Shown piece after piece: positions 13,401-60,700 of a stretch of 64,000 nt of DNA. This DNA comes from Patagioenas fasciata. Lineage: Eukaryota; Chordata; Aves; Columbiformes; Columbidae. Within the stretch, counting starts at the first letter, position 1; the number at the start of each line of letters is the position of its first letter. The position numbers were made by a program, and so were the translations under genes. The notes beneath the pieces were generated by a model that did not search any database, had not been told where the DNA came from, and saw only the letters and a program-made list of their open reading frames with translations. The stretch is taken from the NCBI RefSeq assembly GCF_037038585.1, contig NC_092525.1, positions 32,018,367 to 32,082,366 on the forward strand, written 5' to 3'.

Positions 13401-14444
13401 AGAAAATTAAGGTGCACTGTTGGAATTGTGCAAAAGCTTGCAAAACTGACCGTGTTGTCGGTAGTTACAGCCAGCTTAAGTTGTGCACTTATCTTAAATA
13501 GTTGTAACGAAAAAAATGTTAGTAGCCTTTTACCGCCATATGGCACTCACTGCTGAAGGCACTTCTGTTAGTGACTATGAGGAGACAGCATAGCTCCTGT
13601 TCAGATTTTAAACTGGCTGAGAGACAAGCCCTACCCTTTCCGTAATGCAGATATCTTAGATGGCCTGACCTTTGCAGGGAAAAAGGCCTGCATGTTCTAG
13701 GAGGAGTTCTGACTTGGTAAGAGTTACAAATAATTTCTTGCTCCCTTCCTCCCCTGTCAAATCAGAAAAGACAATAAACAGTCCTATCCACACCCAAATT
13801 AACAGCCAAAAGCAGCAGAATGAGCAGTACTGAGAAACAGATCCTATTTCACTCTTCGAAGATCGGTTGACGTTTAGTTTCAGTATAAAGACACACCAGA
13901 GGTATTAATGAAGATGCAAGAATCCCATGATCCTTCCCCAAATTGTTGCATCTATAAGAGCAAACAAAACCAAATTCCTGAGGATCTTGCTATGCTCCAG
14001 GCAGCGCCAGAGGGGTGCAAGTGTAGTGAATTGAAGCCTGGAGGTAATTCTCATCAATGGCAGATGTCTGATTTAACACTGACCACAACTTCAGACTGAG
14101 ATGTACTTTTGGAGATATCAGACATACCGGGTTTTTTAGAACAGGAGCAGCATTCTACCAACTCCTCTGAATTCATGCACTATGCCATTAAAAATATTTA
14201 CTTAAATATGTGCATTTCCCAGAAAGAAATAGTGCTTTTCCTATAGCACAGACCTTCTGAAGTCTTATGTTTAAAGGAAAGACAATTTTAAAAATTTATT
14301 GGAAACTTCAAAACAAAAAATACAAAAAACAAATCTGGAAGAAACAAGCTGCTCATGTTAATAAGGCCTAAGGTAGATTCATATAGAAACATTTTTTTTT
14401 GAACATTATGTTTCTATCATTTAAAGCAGTGTTGGCACACGTCA

Positions 14445-14896
14445 CCTTTCAACACAACCATTCTGAATCTTTATTGTTGTAAAACGAAGTCACCATATAG
14501 AGAGAGGAGAAAAAAGGAGGGTAATAGCTCTACTACTTGTGCAGTCATCTTTAAATTCTTGCTTAATGAGAATATTAACTGTCAGGAAGATAAAAGGGAG
14601 GGCGGAAACCAAGATTTTTCTTTCATCTCATCTAATTTTTCTAACAATTCTAGAAAATACATGCTCAAAGTTCATTTTTAGAAAAGACATACATTTAAGT
14701 CTTGAAAAATTATTGTACTTGTGATTAAATCTAGATTATAAATTAACATATTTACCTCATTATATCAGAAAGATTGCCTCAGTATCAAGAATTGCGCGTT
14801 CTTGACTGATGCAGTATTTCATTATTGTATGGAAACAACTCATCAAAAATAGATTTGGGGGCTGGGTTGGAGTTCAGTTGCAAACAGTTGATCACC
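14445..14896 (-). other. BTBD8: BTBD8 3' untranslated region
   Basis: This follows the BTBD8 stop codon on the - strand. A canonical AATAAA lies at 14475-14470. About 15-40 nt further on is a GT-rich stretch (GGTTGTGTTG, then GTGACGTGTG), which fits a cleavage site near 14450. A second AATAAA at 14300-14295 could give a longer form. Confidence 0.65.
14470..14475 (-). terminator. BTBD8: BTBD8 polyadenylation signal AATAAA
   Basis: Canonical hexamer on the - strand, about 420 nt after the stop codon, followed by GT-rich DNA as expected for a cleavage-stimulation element. Confidence 0.65.
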
Positions 14897-49269
<34,373 letters not shown>

Positions 49270-49760
49270 GTGCCGCCAGGGACGCGGGGCGGGGACTGAC
49301 GGACGGTCCCTTACCGACGCCGCCAAGGGGCGCCCCGCCCTACTCACGAAACAACCGGGACAGCGCGCGTGGCCGCCAGCGGCGCTTTCCTTACGCCACC
49401 GGCAGCCCCGTGACCGCGGCGCTGGGCGCACACCGAGACACCGGGTCCCCGCGGAGCGGCTGCGGCCGGCCCCGCTCCCGCGCCGGGGGCGTGCCTAGCA
49501 GTGGCCTCCACCAATAAGCGCCAGCGGCGCTCCTCCTTGCCCCGCCTTTCCCCGCGGGCCCCCCGGTGGGGCTGGGAAGGCTCGGCCCGCTCCACCCCCC
49601 TCCCCTGCGGCAGGGGGCGGTACCGCCCAGCGCCGGCTGCCGCCGAGGGAGCGCCCTCTGCCGGTCGCAGGGCGAGCCCCGGTGCCGGCCCGTCGGTACA
49701 TGCCGCTCCATCCCAAAGGGAGAGTAACGGTCGTACGTAGTCAGTGCCTGGCCTGCCTAG

Positions 49761-50850
49761 GACAGCAGCGCCGGCTCTTTTAAAATCGGAGTCTGGCTGC
49801 CGGTTATTGCCCGTTACACGTCCAGCTGCTGCACTCCTCACAGAGGAGAGGAGCGCCAGGGCCATGGCAGGCAGCTCTGCACTGCCAGGCTGGTGGCCAG
49901 CAGGCCCCTGTGAGTGGGTGCTCCTCAGGAAAAACCGAACTGCCCAGTACTGGCTTTCTTGACAAGAATCAGAACTGCTGCATAGGTGACAACAGTCACT
50001 CTACAACACCCTTTGGGGACAGGGAAGAGCCTTTCCAGCTTCCAAGTACAAGCAGCATGTAACCATTTGAGTTGATAAATGCTGACAATTTTCAAGGGGA
50101 AATTATCCTTCAAAGCCAGGTACCATATCCACAGATGGAAAGGGGGAGATCAAGACCATTGCCACAGTACTGAGGGGACTGTTGCTCAGATTTTGTGAAC
50201 TGCATGAGAGGAAGCAGATCGCAGCCTCTAGCTCATACCTGGCTGAGAGCAGCCCCGGCTACTTCACCGTGGGGATGACCTGTTCAGGAGACCCTGGCTC
50301 AAATGAGATGACCCAGGCAGTACAATGGGACTTGCTGGGACTCCTCAGTAATTGTCAGTTGTCATCTACTTGGTGTGGTCAGTTGGTTCAGGCCCACCTG
50401 GCTCCACTGCCTCCCCTGATGGGTCCTTGTCAGTACTCACCTGTTCCCAGGGCACTGCACTGGCTCTGCAGGTGAGGAGTGAGACTTTGGAAATAGTGTA
50501 GGCAGGTGACTCACCTCTTCCGGGAACCTGTGCTTTGTGCTGCTTTTTTCTTTGTGGTTGTCCTACGGTTTTCTTCTCCCCTGCCATCACTTGCAAGTTA
50601 ATTCTACCCTCTGTTTCCATAATCATGGTGTCTCTTCCTCCTATAAACACAGGAAGTTGGCAGCAGTTCTTGGAGACAAGAACAGTAGTCGCTAACACAG
50701 GAAGGATAATGCCAACAATGAGGCATTATTTCCAAGACACTACAACAATCACAGCATGAAGAAGGCTGCACAGTGGACAGACACTTCAGCTACTCAAACT
50801 CAATCCTTAGCTTCAGTAAGAAATCTCTCTGTAGGAAGTCAGATAGAGGG
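49761..50850. other. Intergenic stretch between BTBD8 and EPHX4
   Basis: About 1.1 kb from the BTBD8 island to the EPHX4 3' end. EPHX4 is transcribed toward BTBD8, so EPHX4 termination lies only about 1.2 kb upstream of the BTBD8 promoter. No gene or repeat was recognised. Confidence 0.7.
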
Positions 50851-50867
50851 AGTAGTGTAAGTTGTAT

Positions 50868-50873
50868 TTTATT
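50868..50873 (-). terminator. EPHX4: EPHX4 polyadenylation signal AATAAA
   Basis: First canonical AATAAA on the - strand after the EPHX4 stop, giving a 3' UTR of about 680 nt. A variant ATTAAA at 51112-51107 could give a shorter form. Confidence 0.5.
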
Positions 50874-51536
50874 AGACAGAGGTGGCTTTGATACATGTTA
50901 CATCTTAATTTTCCATTGTTCTTGTTCAGACATGTTGAGTGTACAGGTTTCCCATTTTTTAGTCAAGAAAGAAAACACGTCGCACAAAGCAGCTGCATTC
51001 AACAATACAACAAGATCATTATTCACTTGGAGACTAGAAATGTGCCCAGAAGTTTTTCGGTCATTCAGTATGCTAAAATATATATAATAAAAAGAGTTAG
51101 TTACTGTTTAATGGTAAAATACATTAAAAAAAGTCAGGCTAATCAAGAATGAAAACTCAAACTTCCTTCAGTATGGCACCACTCTATTGTTTCATTATAA
51201 ATTTGTAAAAGGCACCACACATTAAAACTGTAAAGCAAGGGAGAAAACAAAACCAAGCAACTTTCCATGGTTTTCTTTCTGTACAAGTACATATATATCT
51301 TAAGGCAGGTGTTTTTATGTGCAAAATACAATTATACAGGTAAAACCAATGTTAGTATCAGATATTCTCATACTTACTTCTTTTAGCAGTAACATTAGTG
51401 TCCAAATGTACAGTACATTGAAAACACTTTCCTCTAACAGAGCTCGAAATAGAAGGCAGGCTGGAAATATGGCCCTGATAACAATTTTTAAATCTCAGGA
51501 GCTTTTATGTAGACCCCTCAAAACATGTACAAACAG

Positions 51537-51771
51537 TCATTCTCTTTTCCTTGTTGTCTCTTCCTTTAGAAAGGTCCATATCAACTTGTTCACTATGTCA
51601 GGTTGATCCTGCTGGAGCCAATGACTGGCTTCAGACAAGATAGTTAATCGGAAATGATTTTTAACGTAAATCCGTGTAATTTCTGCCATCTCAACTTCCA
51701 TGAACACATCTCTCTCTCCCCATAGCAGCAGGGTTGGCATGATGACTTCATGGTGCTGCAAAGGTAGGCAG
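51537..51771 (-). CDS. EPHX4: EPHX4 last coding exon (exon 7)
   Basis: 235 nt including the TGA stop at 51539-51537. Acceptor TTTAAAG at 51773-51772. A nearer CAG at 51758-51756 would delete SCLPLQ-equivalent residues and break the phase. It encodes [20 protein letters not shown], then [20 protein letters not shown] and the end EETTRKRE. Confidence 0.95.
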
Positions 51772-54700
51772 CTTTAAAAATAAAACACAGGTCTTATTTT
51801 AACAAAACATCACCAAGACAGATTCAGCCAACTTTTGAAATCAACACAGTGGATCTCATTGCAAGCTTTCTAGGTTCCAAGATATCTTCTATAATACCAA
51901 GAAAACACTCCTGTGATGAAGTCCTTTAATTGTTTTTAAGGACGGTAAAATTCTTAGAAGATACTTTTACTGTAACATGTCTGTAATCAGCAGTTGATTG
52001 CAGCAGGTCTTGTTTTTGGAACATGAACGATGCTTCAGCATGATGCACAGCTCAGGAGCCCCATGACCTTTGTAAAAGGGAATGTGGCCAGAATTTCGTA
52101 GGTCAGGGGCTTTCCCTTGGTTGATGAATTCTATGGCAAATTTCTGCACCTGTATTATTTACTGCGAGTAGGTTTTAATGGAATACGATGCTTTGAATCA
52201 CGTTTCGACTACAGTGTTCAAGGCATTGAGCTACCTGAGCCGACAAACTGCCTTCCCAAAAAATGGTTGGCCAGGAAATGGCAGGCTGTGATCTTTGGAC
52301 ACTATGGAAGATCCCAGCTAGAGTGTTTCAGACCTACTCAAAGTTAAGTATTGTGTAGTATAGCTAAAAATAAAAATATTTCTAGAAAAGATACTCTATA
52401 GAACATTGATGTCTAAAATGCTGAACTGAATTTAGTTACATTCACTCATCTATGAAATTCATGTTAACATTCAAAGTACAACAGAATTCCATTTACAGAG
52501 AGCTGCAGTAGGTTTTTTAAGGCCTTGGACTTACATACCTACATCTGTATACAGTGAAAGCAAACTTCCTTAAAAATTTGCTTTTCCTGGAGTCATAATC
52601 TCTTTAGAACTGCAACATCACACAGTATCACAGTATGTTTGGGATTGGAAGGGACCTCAAAAGATCATCTAGTCCAATCCCCCTGCTGGAGCAGGAACGC
52701 CTAGGAGAGGTCGCACAGGAATGTGTCCAGGCGGGCTTTGAATGTCTCCAGGGAAGGAGACTCCACAACCTCCCTGGGCAGCCTGGTCCAGTGCTCTGTC
52801 ACCCTCACTGAGAAGAAGTTCTTTCTCAAATTTAAGTGGAACCTCTTGTGTTCCAGCTTGATCCCATTGCCCCTTGTCCTATCATTGTTTGCCACTGAGA
52901 AGAGCCTGACTCCATCCTCCATCACAACCCAGAGCTTTGGCTGTCCAGAAAGCATTTAAAGATAAATACATTATAAGACATCTGAAGAATACTTTAAGAA
53001 AAGCCCTTAGAAAGTAAAATGTTAATAAAAATTATACCACCACAATTACCTATTTAAACTTTCAGTAAAAAGCTTACTATTTTTTCTTAATAGATTACTT
53101 TAAATTGAATATTTTATAAATATTTTCTCATCTTAAAGGTAGACATTAGGAAAGGTACAAGTAGCTAGATATGAAAGACTATTTCAACATAAACTGTATA
53201 AACCCATCAGAATTTATTCCAGAGACACTAAAAAATTTACCTAATTTATACTTGAATTACTTAATCTTAGCCACATATCATAACAGCCCAGCTGTGACAA
53301 TTTAAAACAGATTCCATCTGATCTAATACAAATCTTATAATATTAATGCTCAAGCATGTTTTGTTTCTGAACAAATTTTTATGCCAAACTTAAGTGCTAG
53401 GTTGAAACTTAGGAGTTAGTTAAGACACTATGCTTTGTGAAAAGGGAAAGACAAAGAAGATGGCATGTATTAGTTTAAAATAAAACAAAGAAATGAAGAC
53501 TTTGAAGACATTATTCCTCTTTACTTATACATAATGTCAATAAATATTAAAGATCACTTTAAGTAATAATTTAATTTCATTTTGGTTGATGAAATAGGAA
53601 AATTCTTAAAATGGCTTTGCTAGCAGTGGATTTAAAATCTCATTTTTCAACCAACCTGACCTCCCTCACTGAACCATAGCTTATCCATAGTATCAGTTGT
53701 AAAAACTGATAATCTGATGATCTGATTCAGTGCATTTAGACTAATCGCTTTAGCTTTTAAATCCAGTATTCTGGATCTCTTCACTATTTATATGTCTATT
53801 TTTTCACTACTGTAGGGTTTAATATTTTTCTTTCATGTCTAAGTGCTTTGCAAGATTTGTAGCCTCACTTAGGAAAACTCCACTGGGCTTTTTATGCACA
53901 CTGCATAGATAAACAACCTGTCATTTTTCATTGCCTATGAGCTGCACTATATTTCTTTTCAGTCTGGAATATGGGACATTATATCATGCCTGAAGTTTCT
54001 ACAAATCTCCTTTAACAAGGATTATCATGTAGATTTCACATTTAGAAAGGGAAGCTCCACTTGTGAAGTTTAGATCTTCGAAAAACAGACTCAAACCTTC
54101 CTACAGCACTATTATTACAGTAAACAAATACTGAAGTGCTTCTTTACTGCTATAAAAGAAGTAATCTCATTTTCTAAAAAATGGCACAGCAGAAGAAATT
54201 CAAGCTTCAACTGCTTAGCTATCTCTCTTAACCAAGCATGATACAAAAACTTTATGAGTTTTATTCCAACATTTTTTGTATCTGAAGTACAGTGAAGGGA
54301 ACAACTGCTGTGCTATTTATACAAGGATGTGTTGGTAATGGATGGATGAAGTAGATGATTTCAGTAATCTCTTGAAAATAAATTTCCAGGACAATTAAGC
54401 TCTGAAGACTGAAACTCCAGGTGGATGGTAATGAGCTGGAAACCTTTAACATGCAGGTCACCAGTGCCAGCCTACTGGGAATCACGGTGAATAAAAGTCA
54501 TTAGCATCTAAGTGCTGCTCAGGAGCTTATATGAGGGGAAGTGAAAATTTCAATACAGTTTTAATATTTAATAATTCACATCCCATAACATATGACCATC
54601 AGAGCTGGTGGCAAGAACTGAATGAAGACCAATCTTTTCTTTCCAGTCCAAAGCTGGCTGCACTGTGGCTGATACCACCTAAAACAAGATTCTCTGAATT

Positions 54701-57700
54701 CAGTACAGATATGCTTCCATTAGACAAATAAAGCAAACAATGCACAGACATACACAAAGAGCTGTGAAGATAATTTCTGATTAATAACTGATACTAGGCT
54801 TTTTTGAGCCTGAAAAGGCCTGAAACAATAGTTTAAATATACACAATTCCACTATCAGCTGTCACAGGTGTTTCCCTGTTATTGTCAGAGAAGCGCCTGG
54901 TTAACGTGTGCACTCAGTGCCGCGCGGTGCTGAGGCAATGGAAGAACACGGCTCAGGGTGCTCAGGGCTCTCCCGCCCTGGCCAGCAGCCTCCAGCTCCC
55001 CACTGCCCATGGACAGCCCTGCTGATCTCACCTCCACTCTGCATGGCTTTAAATAAGTATATTCTTACCAGCACAGCCATCTCATTTATTCCCCATTGGT
55101 GTCTGTGCTTGGTGTTACATTATTTAGAAAAGGATATACCATCTCTCCACTTTCTCATTCCAGTTTTGTCTCCTGGCCTGTACAAGTCAGCACCTACCTC
55201 AGATCCCCTTTTCCTCCCAGTATTTCCCTGCCGACTGCTCTCCGGACAGCAACAGCAGGGAAGGCATATAAAGAACAGTAAAGGTGGCACTCAGTTTGGA
55301 CCAGGGAAAATGAGAAGTTAATCCACTTCAAAAACTGGCTGTGCGAGTTTAGGGAAGGAAGAGAATGGTAATTTTTTAAGAATATTGGGAATCTGGTCTT
55401 GTGTTAGAGATGCATGCAGAAGATTTAGCGCTGTTGAAGACTGGAAGCAGTAACAGAAAAAAAAGAGTTTAATTCCACTCTTCCTGGTTTAGTCCTTTAA
55501 GTTAGGGCTATAAGTCATAAGTAGAGTATATGCAGAGTTAAAAACCTTCTGGCCCTGTTTAGGTGGCATCGGTCTCCAAGGCCAAGCCAACTCCTTTCAG
55601 GAAAGTTAAAACCATTAGAAAACTGACGGAGAAAAGAAAATAAATATTCATCTTGTAAAAATATTTCCTACTATGATACTATTTCTCAGTTTTAGTTTGT
55701 GCATGTGCCCTGTCATATGTGCTTACTGCTACCAGTGGGTTTGATGAGACCAATGCAGGAACAAAAACCCCCAAGTTAGGGCTGATTTTAGGCTTAGTTA
55801 CAAAAAAACTAGCCCACCTTTTTATAAAAACAGCCCAAACACAATAAAGACGTGGTTCTTTAAAGTTACAAATGAGGGTAACTTACTTGTGTGTGATATT
55901 ATCTAGTAGTATTATCTAATAATAAGCTCTTTGTAGAACTGTAATGCAAATAATTGATGTTAATTTTGTAAGTATTATTCAGAGATGGATTTTTGTGATT
56001 GCCATGCATTCTGTGAATGAGGAATGGTCTTTGCTTTATTAGATTTCGAAACAAAGATTTCCCTTCTCTACAGTCTGGCTGTGTTATTGTCTGTGTGGAT
56101 ACCACAGACAGTTCACTTTGCATCACGCCACCTGGCACTGAGCGCCTCTCTTACCTGCTGAGCCTTCAGAAACAGGTCTTGGTTTTTTCCTTCAGCTTTA
56201 GCAGCAGAGGGTGCAATAGCATATTTGGCCTCCAGGGGTCTCTAGAATATCTTACCTTGTTTCGGCATGTTCCACTCACCTGAAGATATTTCTGTAATGA
56301 TTAATGGGTCCAGTTAATGCTCCAGGTTGTGAAAAGACATAGAGATAAGCTTCAATATCCTCTGCTGTTAATCTGCAGCCTTTCCTTCCAATTCCAGTGG
56401 CCTGGCTGGTAAATAAACTTTTCAGAACCTACAAAAGGAAGAACAAAAAAGCCACCACATAAGATCACTAGAAAATGTTTTTTCTCTCCCTCAACAGGAC
56501 ATATTTTTCTAAAATCTACTTATACTTTGTTTAGAGTACAATGAATGGTTTAAATGCTTTTTTAGAGAGTTATGTACAAAGCACATGACAAGCTTATTTC
56601 TGGTATAACTGACTTCAGAATACTCAAGGACAGGCAAATAGCAGTATTAGCACGTCTCTCAGCTCTGAGCCCTGAGCAGCTGGGGGTGTCAGGGATGCCC
56701 GGCACAGACGCAGGCTCCGCTTTGGGCTGCGCTCCTGCAGTGACAGGGCGCGAGGCAGAACCATCCAGGACCTCCCCAGCCTGCTGCCCTGGGCTGTATC
56801 CCTGGAGGAGGATGCATGCCTGCACCTGCTTTTCCCTTTCATATGCTTGTACTTATTTTTGAAGGCTACACAAGGTGTTGGCCTTGTTGGTTCCTCAGGC
56901 AAAATTAATCACCTGGCTGTATCCGATGCCCGAACTCCCGGTCTGCCTGCCCTGCAGCAGGCTCTGAGGGACAAGAGGATGTCACACCACACACAGGAAC
57001 TTCGGATAAGTCAGCGGGAGTTCTCCAGGCACCACAGTGTCCCACTGGCGTGGGCACAAGTACAACCAGCTGCCTGTCTAGGTGGAGTAATGCACTGTAG
57101 TGCTGGAGGTTAAAGTATGTACCTGAACACCTCCCAGAAATGCAAAAGCAAGAGTTAATCTCATAGACCCTATGTACTTACAGCCTACTTTATAAAAATA
57201 TATAAAGCTTAAGCAGAAAAATCAGAAAGCTCCGTATTTTTTCCAGTAATTGTAACTACATCAGAAGGGATCAACATAGGTGGTAATTCTTCCATCACTC
57301 ACAGTTAAATATATAAACAAGAGCACTCATTTTGCTCACCTTGAAATCATTTACTGTAAACATGAATTCAGGAAACCATGGCATTTGGAAAAAGAAGTAG
57401 TAACCAGATTTAATCAATTGTGATGGATGTCGTAGAATGTATTCTGAAACAAAAATGCCCATGAATTAAAAATGAAAACTGATGACTCAAACAAAATTAC
57501 TGTTAATATTACTATTTTTTAAACTTAAAGGGATGTTTTAAAAATATTACATTAGAGCATGCTATGTGACAAAAGATGATTATTGTTTCAGGAGTAAGTA
57601 TATGATAGGGCCATTAAAATGTACTTCTTTTACATGTGTTAATAAAGACAGTCAGCACACCAGAAGCCTGCCAAAGAGTAGGTGAGGGCAATGACATTGG

Positions 57701-60700
57701 AGAGTTAAATCTCATGATAGGTTTTCACGTTAAGATCTGTTTATTAGCTAGTGTAAAGCATTTTTTTTTTCAGCTGTGGAATAAGAGGCATAAATACAAG
57801 CCTTCAAGTCTTTCTCTCATCAAACAGCAGTCTGTAGATTATAATCCACTTACATTCTAAAGAGAGCATCAATCCTGTTCACAAAAGTACAGAATTTTTC
57901 TAACAGTTATCTTCTTGGCAATTTCAAGAACCGTAATGAAGATTACAGAGTGTCACTTTTCAATGCCATGGAAGCATATATAAAAAAAAGAAAATGTTAT
58001 AGCCAAATTTGCATTTTTTTAATTGTCATTTTGTGTCTCCAATGAGTTACAAGAGCCAACATTGACATTCTAATACGTAACTTCCTTGAAGCAACCACAG
58101 ACTGGACACAGGTGCCAAGAAGCCTAGAACCTGTCCTTTACACAAGCAAATTCAGGAACGCAAAATTGTGCTCTCCACATAGAAGATAATCTCTAAAACA
58201 CTCATTCTGACAGTGAATAAAAATGGGTTTTAAAACAAAGTAAACTGAAGTATCAGCTATCTTCTAAGCTTTCATATATATACATGCTTAATTGTGTCAC
58301 CTATTGCATTTTTTCATGATGGACTATCAACACTCCTCGCTTCACTTTTTGGCACAATTTATAAACTGTGTATTTTCATTTAATCCACAGTAGAACACAA
58401 TTGATCTAGGGAGACTTTATCAAGCTACAGAACAGATTTTGTACTTTAATAAATAAGCCAACAAATACTAAGAAATATTATAATAAAGTGTGTTTGTCTT
58501 CTATACAGCCTGGCTCCTGCTCTCAGTGAAAATACTGCAAAAAGCTCCTGCTTGCTCAGGTGATGGTGAACGGACCTTTCCTTGGGTAAGTGAGGCTTAA
58601 CTCCCTGGCAAAATGTTCTTTAATATCTTAGAAAGGTGCCCAAGAACACTGTGAGAACATGCGTGAATGGTTCAGGTTCCATGGTGGTAAAAGGTGAGAT
58701 TTACATTGAACTGAAATGAAAATTAAAGCTGTACTGAATATTCTTAACTATTTCTGGGGAAATGGGGTGACCTTTTAATGGAAACAGGGTTAGGTCAGCA
58801 ACTGAAGAAATTAAAGTTAGTGAGATACTACTTTCAGTTGAATTACTGAATGTTGACCAAATCCCTATGAAATGTTTTGCAAGCTCAAAGTCTGTCACGC
58901 AACAAATGTCGCTAGTGCACCTAAATCCTTATTCAGCTCACAGTACATTCCTGAGCCTCTGGTAAGTAGACTGCAAATGCTGTCTTGTTCCAATGAATAT
59001 TGTACAAGATCATCAATTGTCACTTGTCACCTAAATCGGCATTAAATTCTAATGTCTCGTTCACATTTATACAAAGGCTGTTTTATGCAGATTTAATAAT
59101 GCAGTGAGGCCTTAACCTAGGTGTAATGCAATAGACACTCCTGTTCAGGGCATTTTATCCTGCCAAAGTGTTATAAAACAGATTAATGTGTATGAAAATT
59201 ATGTTTGCAGACCTTCAAGGATTAAGAAAAATATCAGTAAGGTTGGTTGCAAGCATTCCCGCTTCCTACAATAAATTATTTCCAGAAGTCAAATACTTGA
59301 TACCTTACTGCTTCATAAAACACAGTCCAGATGGCACTGAGTACTGGCAGCTTACCTACTGAACATCTAAAGTGGCAAGTAGCTTATTCTCCTTTAGCAG
59401 CCTCAAAGCTAACAAAATCTTAATGAACATGCAGATAACTCACCTGTGAACACAGAAGGATGAGGGAAATTAATCACAATCAGCTTAGTCACCATTTCAG
59501 GGTAACATATTGCCACTAACCAAGCGATCATTCCTCCCCAGTCATGGCCAATCAACACACACTTGTTGTATCCTACCACATAAACACAGATTGGTGCTTT
59601 TATTTCAGCGGAATTTGTATCCGTACAAATTATCACAGACAGTAAAATAATTATTGGGAAAAATAGGTGGTTCGGCACATTTATTAATGTAACTGTTTAA
59701 TACTGCACTGCTTCCATTACTAATGGCCAGAAAAAAATAGTGCACTACTATAGTTAAACAATTAACAACTTATTAAAATGATTTAATTGGCCTTCAATTA
59801 CACTTTAGCTGGATTATCTCAACACCAAACTAAAGTCACTTGGTATCCAAAAGGCCAGCCTGTTCACATGTTTGCCAGTGTAGGGTTAGATGTAGAGTTC
59901 AACTTGCAGTCATTATAATTAATGTATGTACATTCATCATGTTCAGTGGGTTTGGAGTTTGAAACTGCAGGCAGAAAGACCGAGCAATCTCCTGAGCCCC
60001 TCTTAAACAAAACTAACCCTTAAGAATTTTTCTGAATAGGGGAGGTTATCTAAGCGCTGAACATCCTCATTATGTAAAAAGTGGGTGTTATACTTAATAG
60101 CCATATATATAGCGTATCTATACACACATAAATACACACATTTATATACTTAGCAGGCCTGTAGCTTTTCTCCATATGGTGTTTTGATGGCAATTTTTAA
60201 AGTTCTTGGCACTCATATACTTCTTCCATCAATAAAACCGGTAATTTAACAGCCATATAAGGGGGGAGAAAAATCATGACTGTGTTTTTGAAAGCCTAAC
60301 ATTCCTCCTTCAGCCATTGCTGGAATACATACTATAGTGTTAGATACCATCACATTCCTCTTTGAGGATTGTAATGCTGAGCATATATACTACAAATGAA
60401 AGGCATAAAAGCCAAACTGTTTAGAATTGTTACATAAAATTGAACACAGTTGTCAAAGCACCTTATAACCCCTCCTGAATAGAAATCTTTCGGAGCACTT
60501 TTGATATAATCAAGTTCTCCAGAAGAATTTAACTTGCAGTTAAACAAACAAAGATTACAAGCCCCAGAAATACTTTTTCAAAAAAATTGCAAATCCTTAT
60601 GAAATTGAATTATGATGAGAGCACTTCTCAAGCATAACCATGGCATTACCATGGAGATTAACACAGCCAGCCAAGGTTGGAAAATATAAACACAGTGTGG

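Larger units (their letters stand above)
4741..14440. other. Intergenic stretch downstream of BTBD8
   Basis: About 9.7 kb with no recognised protein gene. It holds an orphan exon-like segment (5572-5682), a T-rich tract (6694-6733), an A11 run near 9090 and a CR1 3' fragment (10358-10473). Short open frames such as + 10904-11176 and + 13908-14099 have no homology or splice support. If C1orf146 were placed as in human, its gene would start in or beyond this region, but none of its exons was seen. Confidence 0.5.

Noticed and set aside
1-14440. C1orf146/SPO16 and GLMN coding exons expected from human synteny
   Set aside because: I looked for their conserved motifs on both strands and saw none. 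Only the CpG island gives an indirect hint.
54908-57113. GC-richer open frames in EPHX4 introns
   Set aside because: No homology and no paired splice sites; EPHX4 is complete in phase without them.
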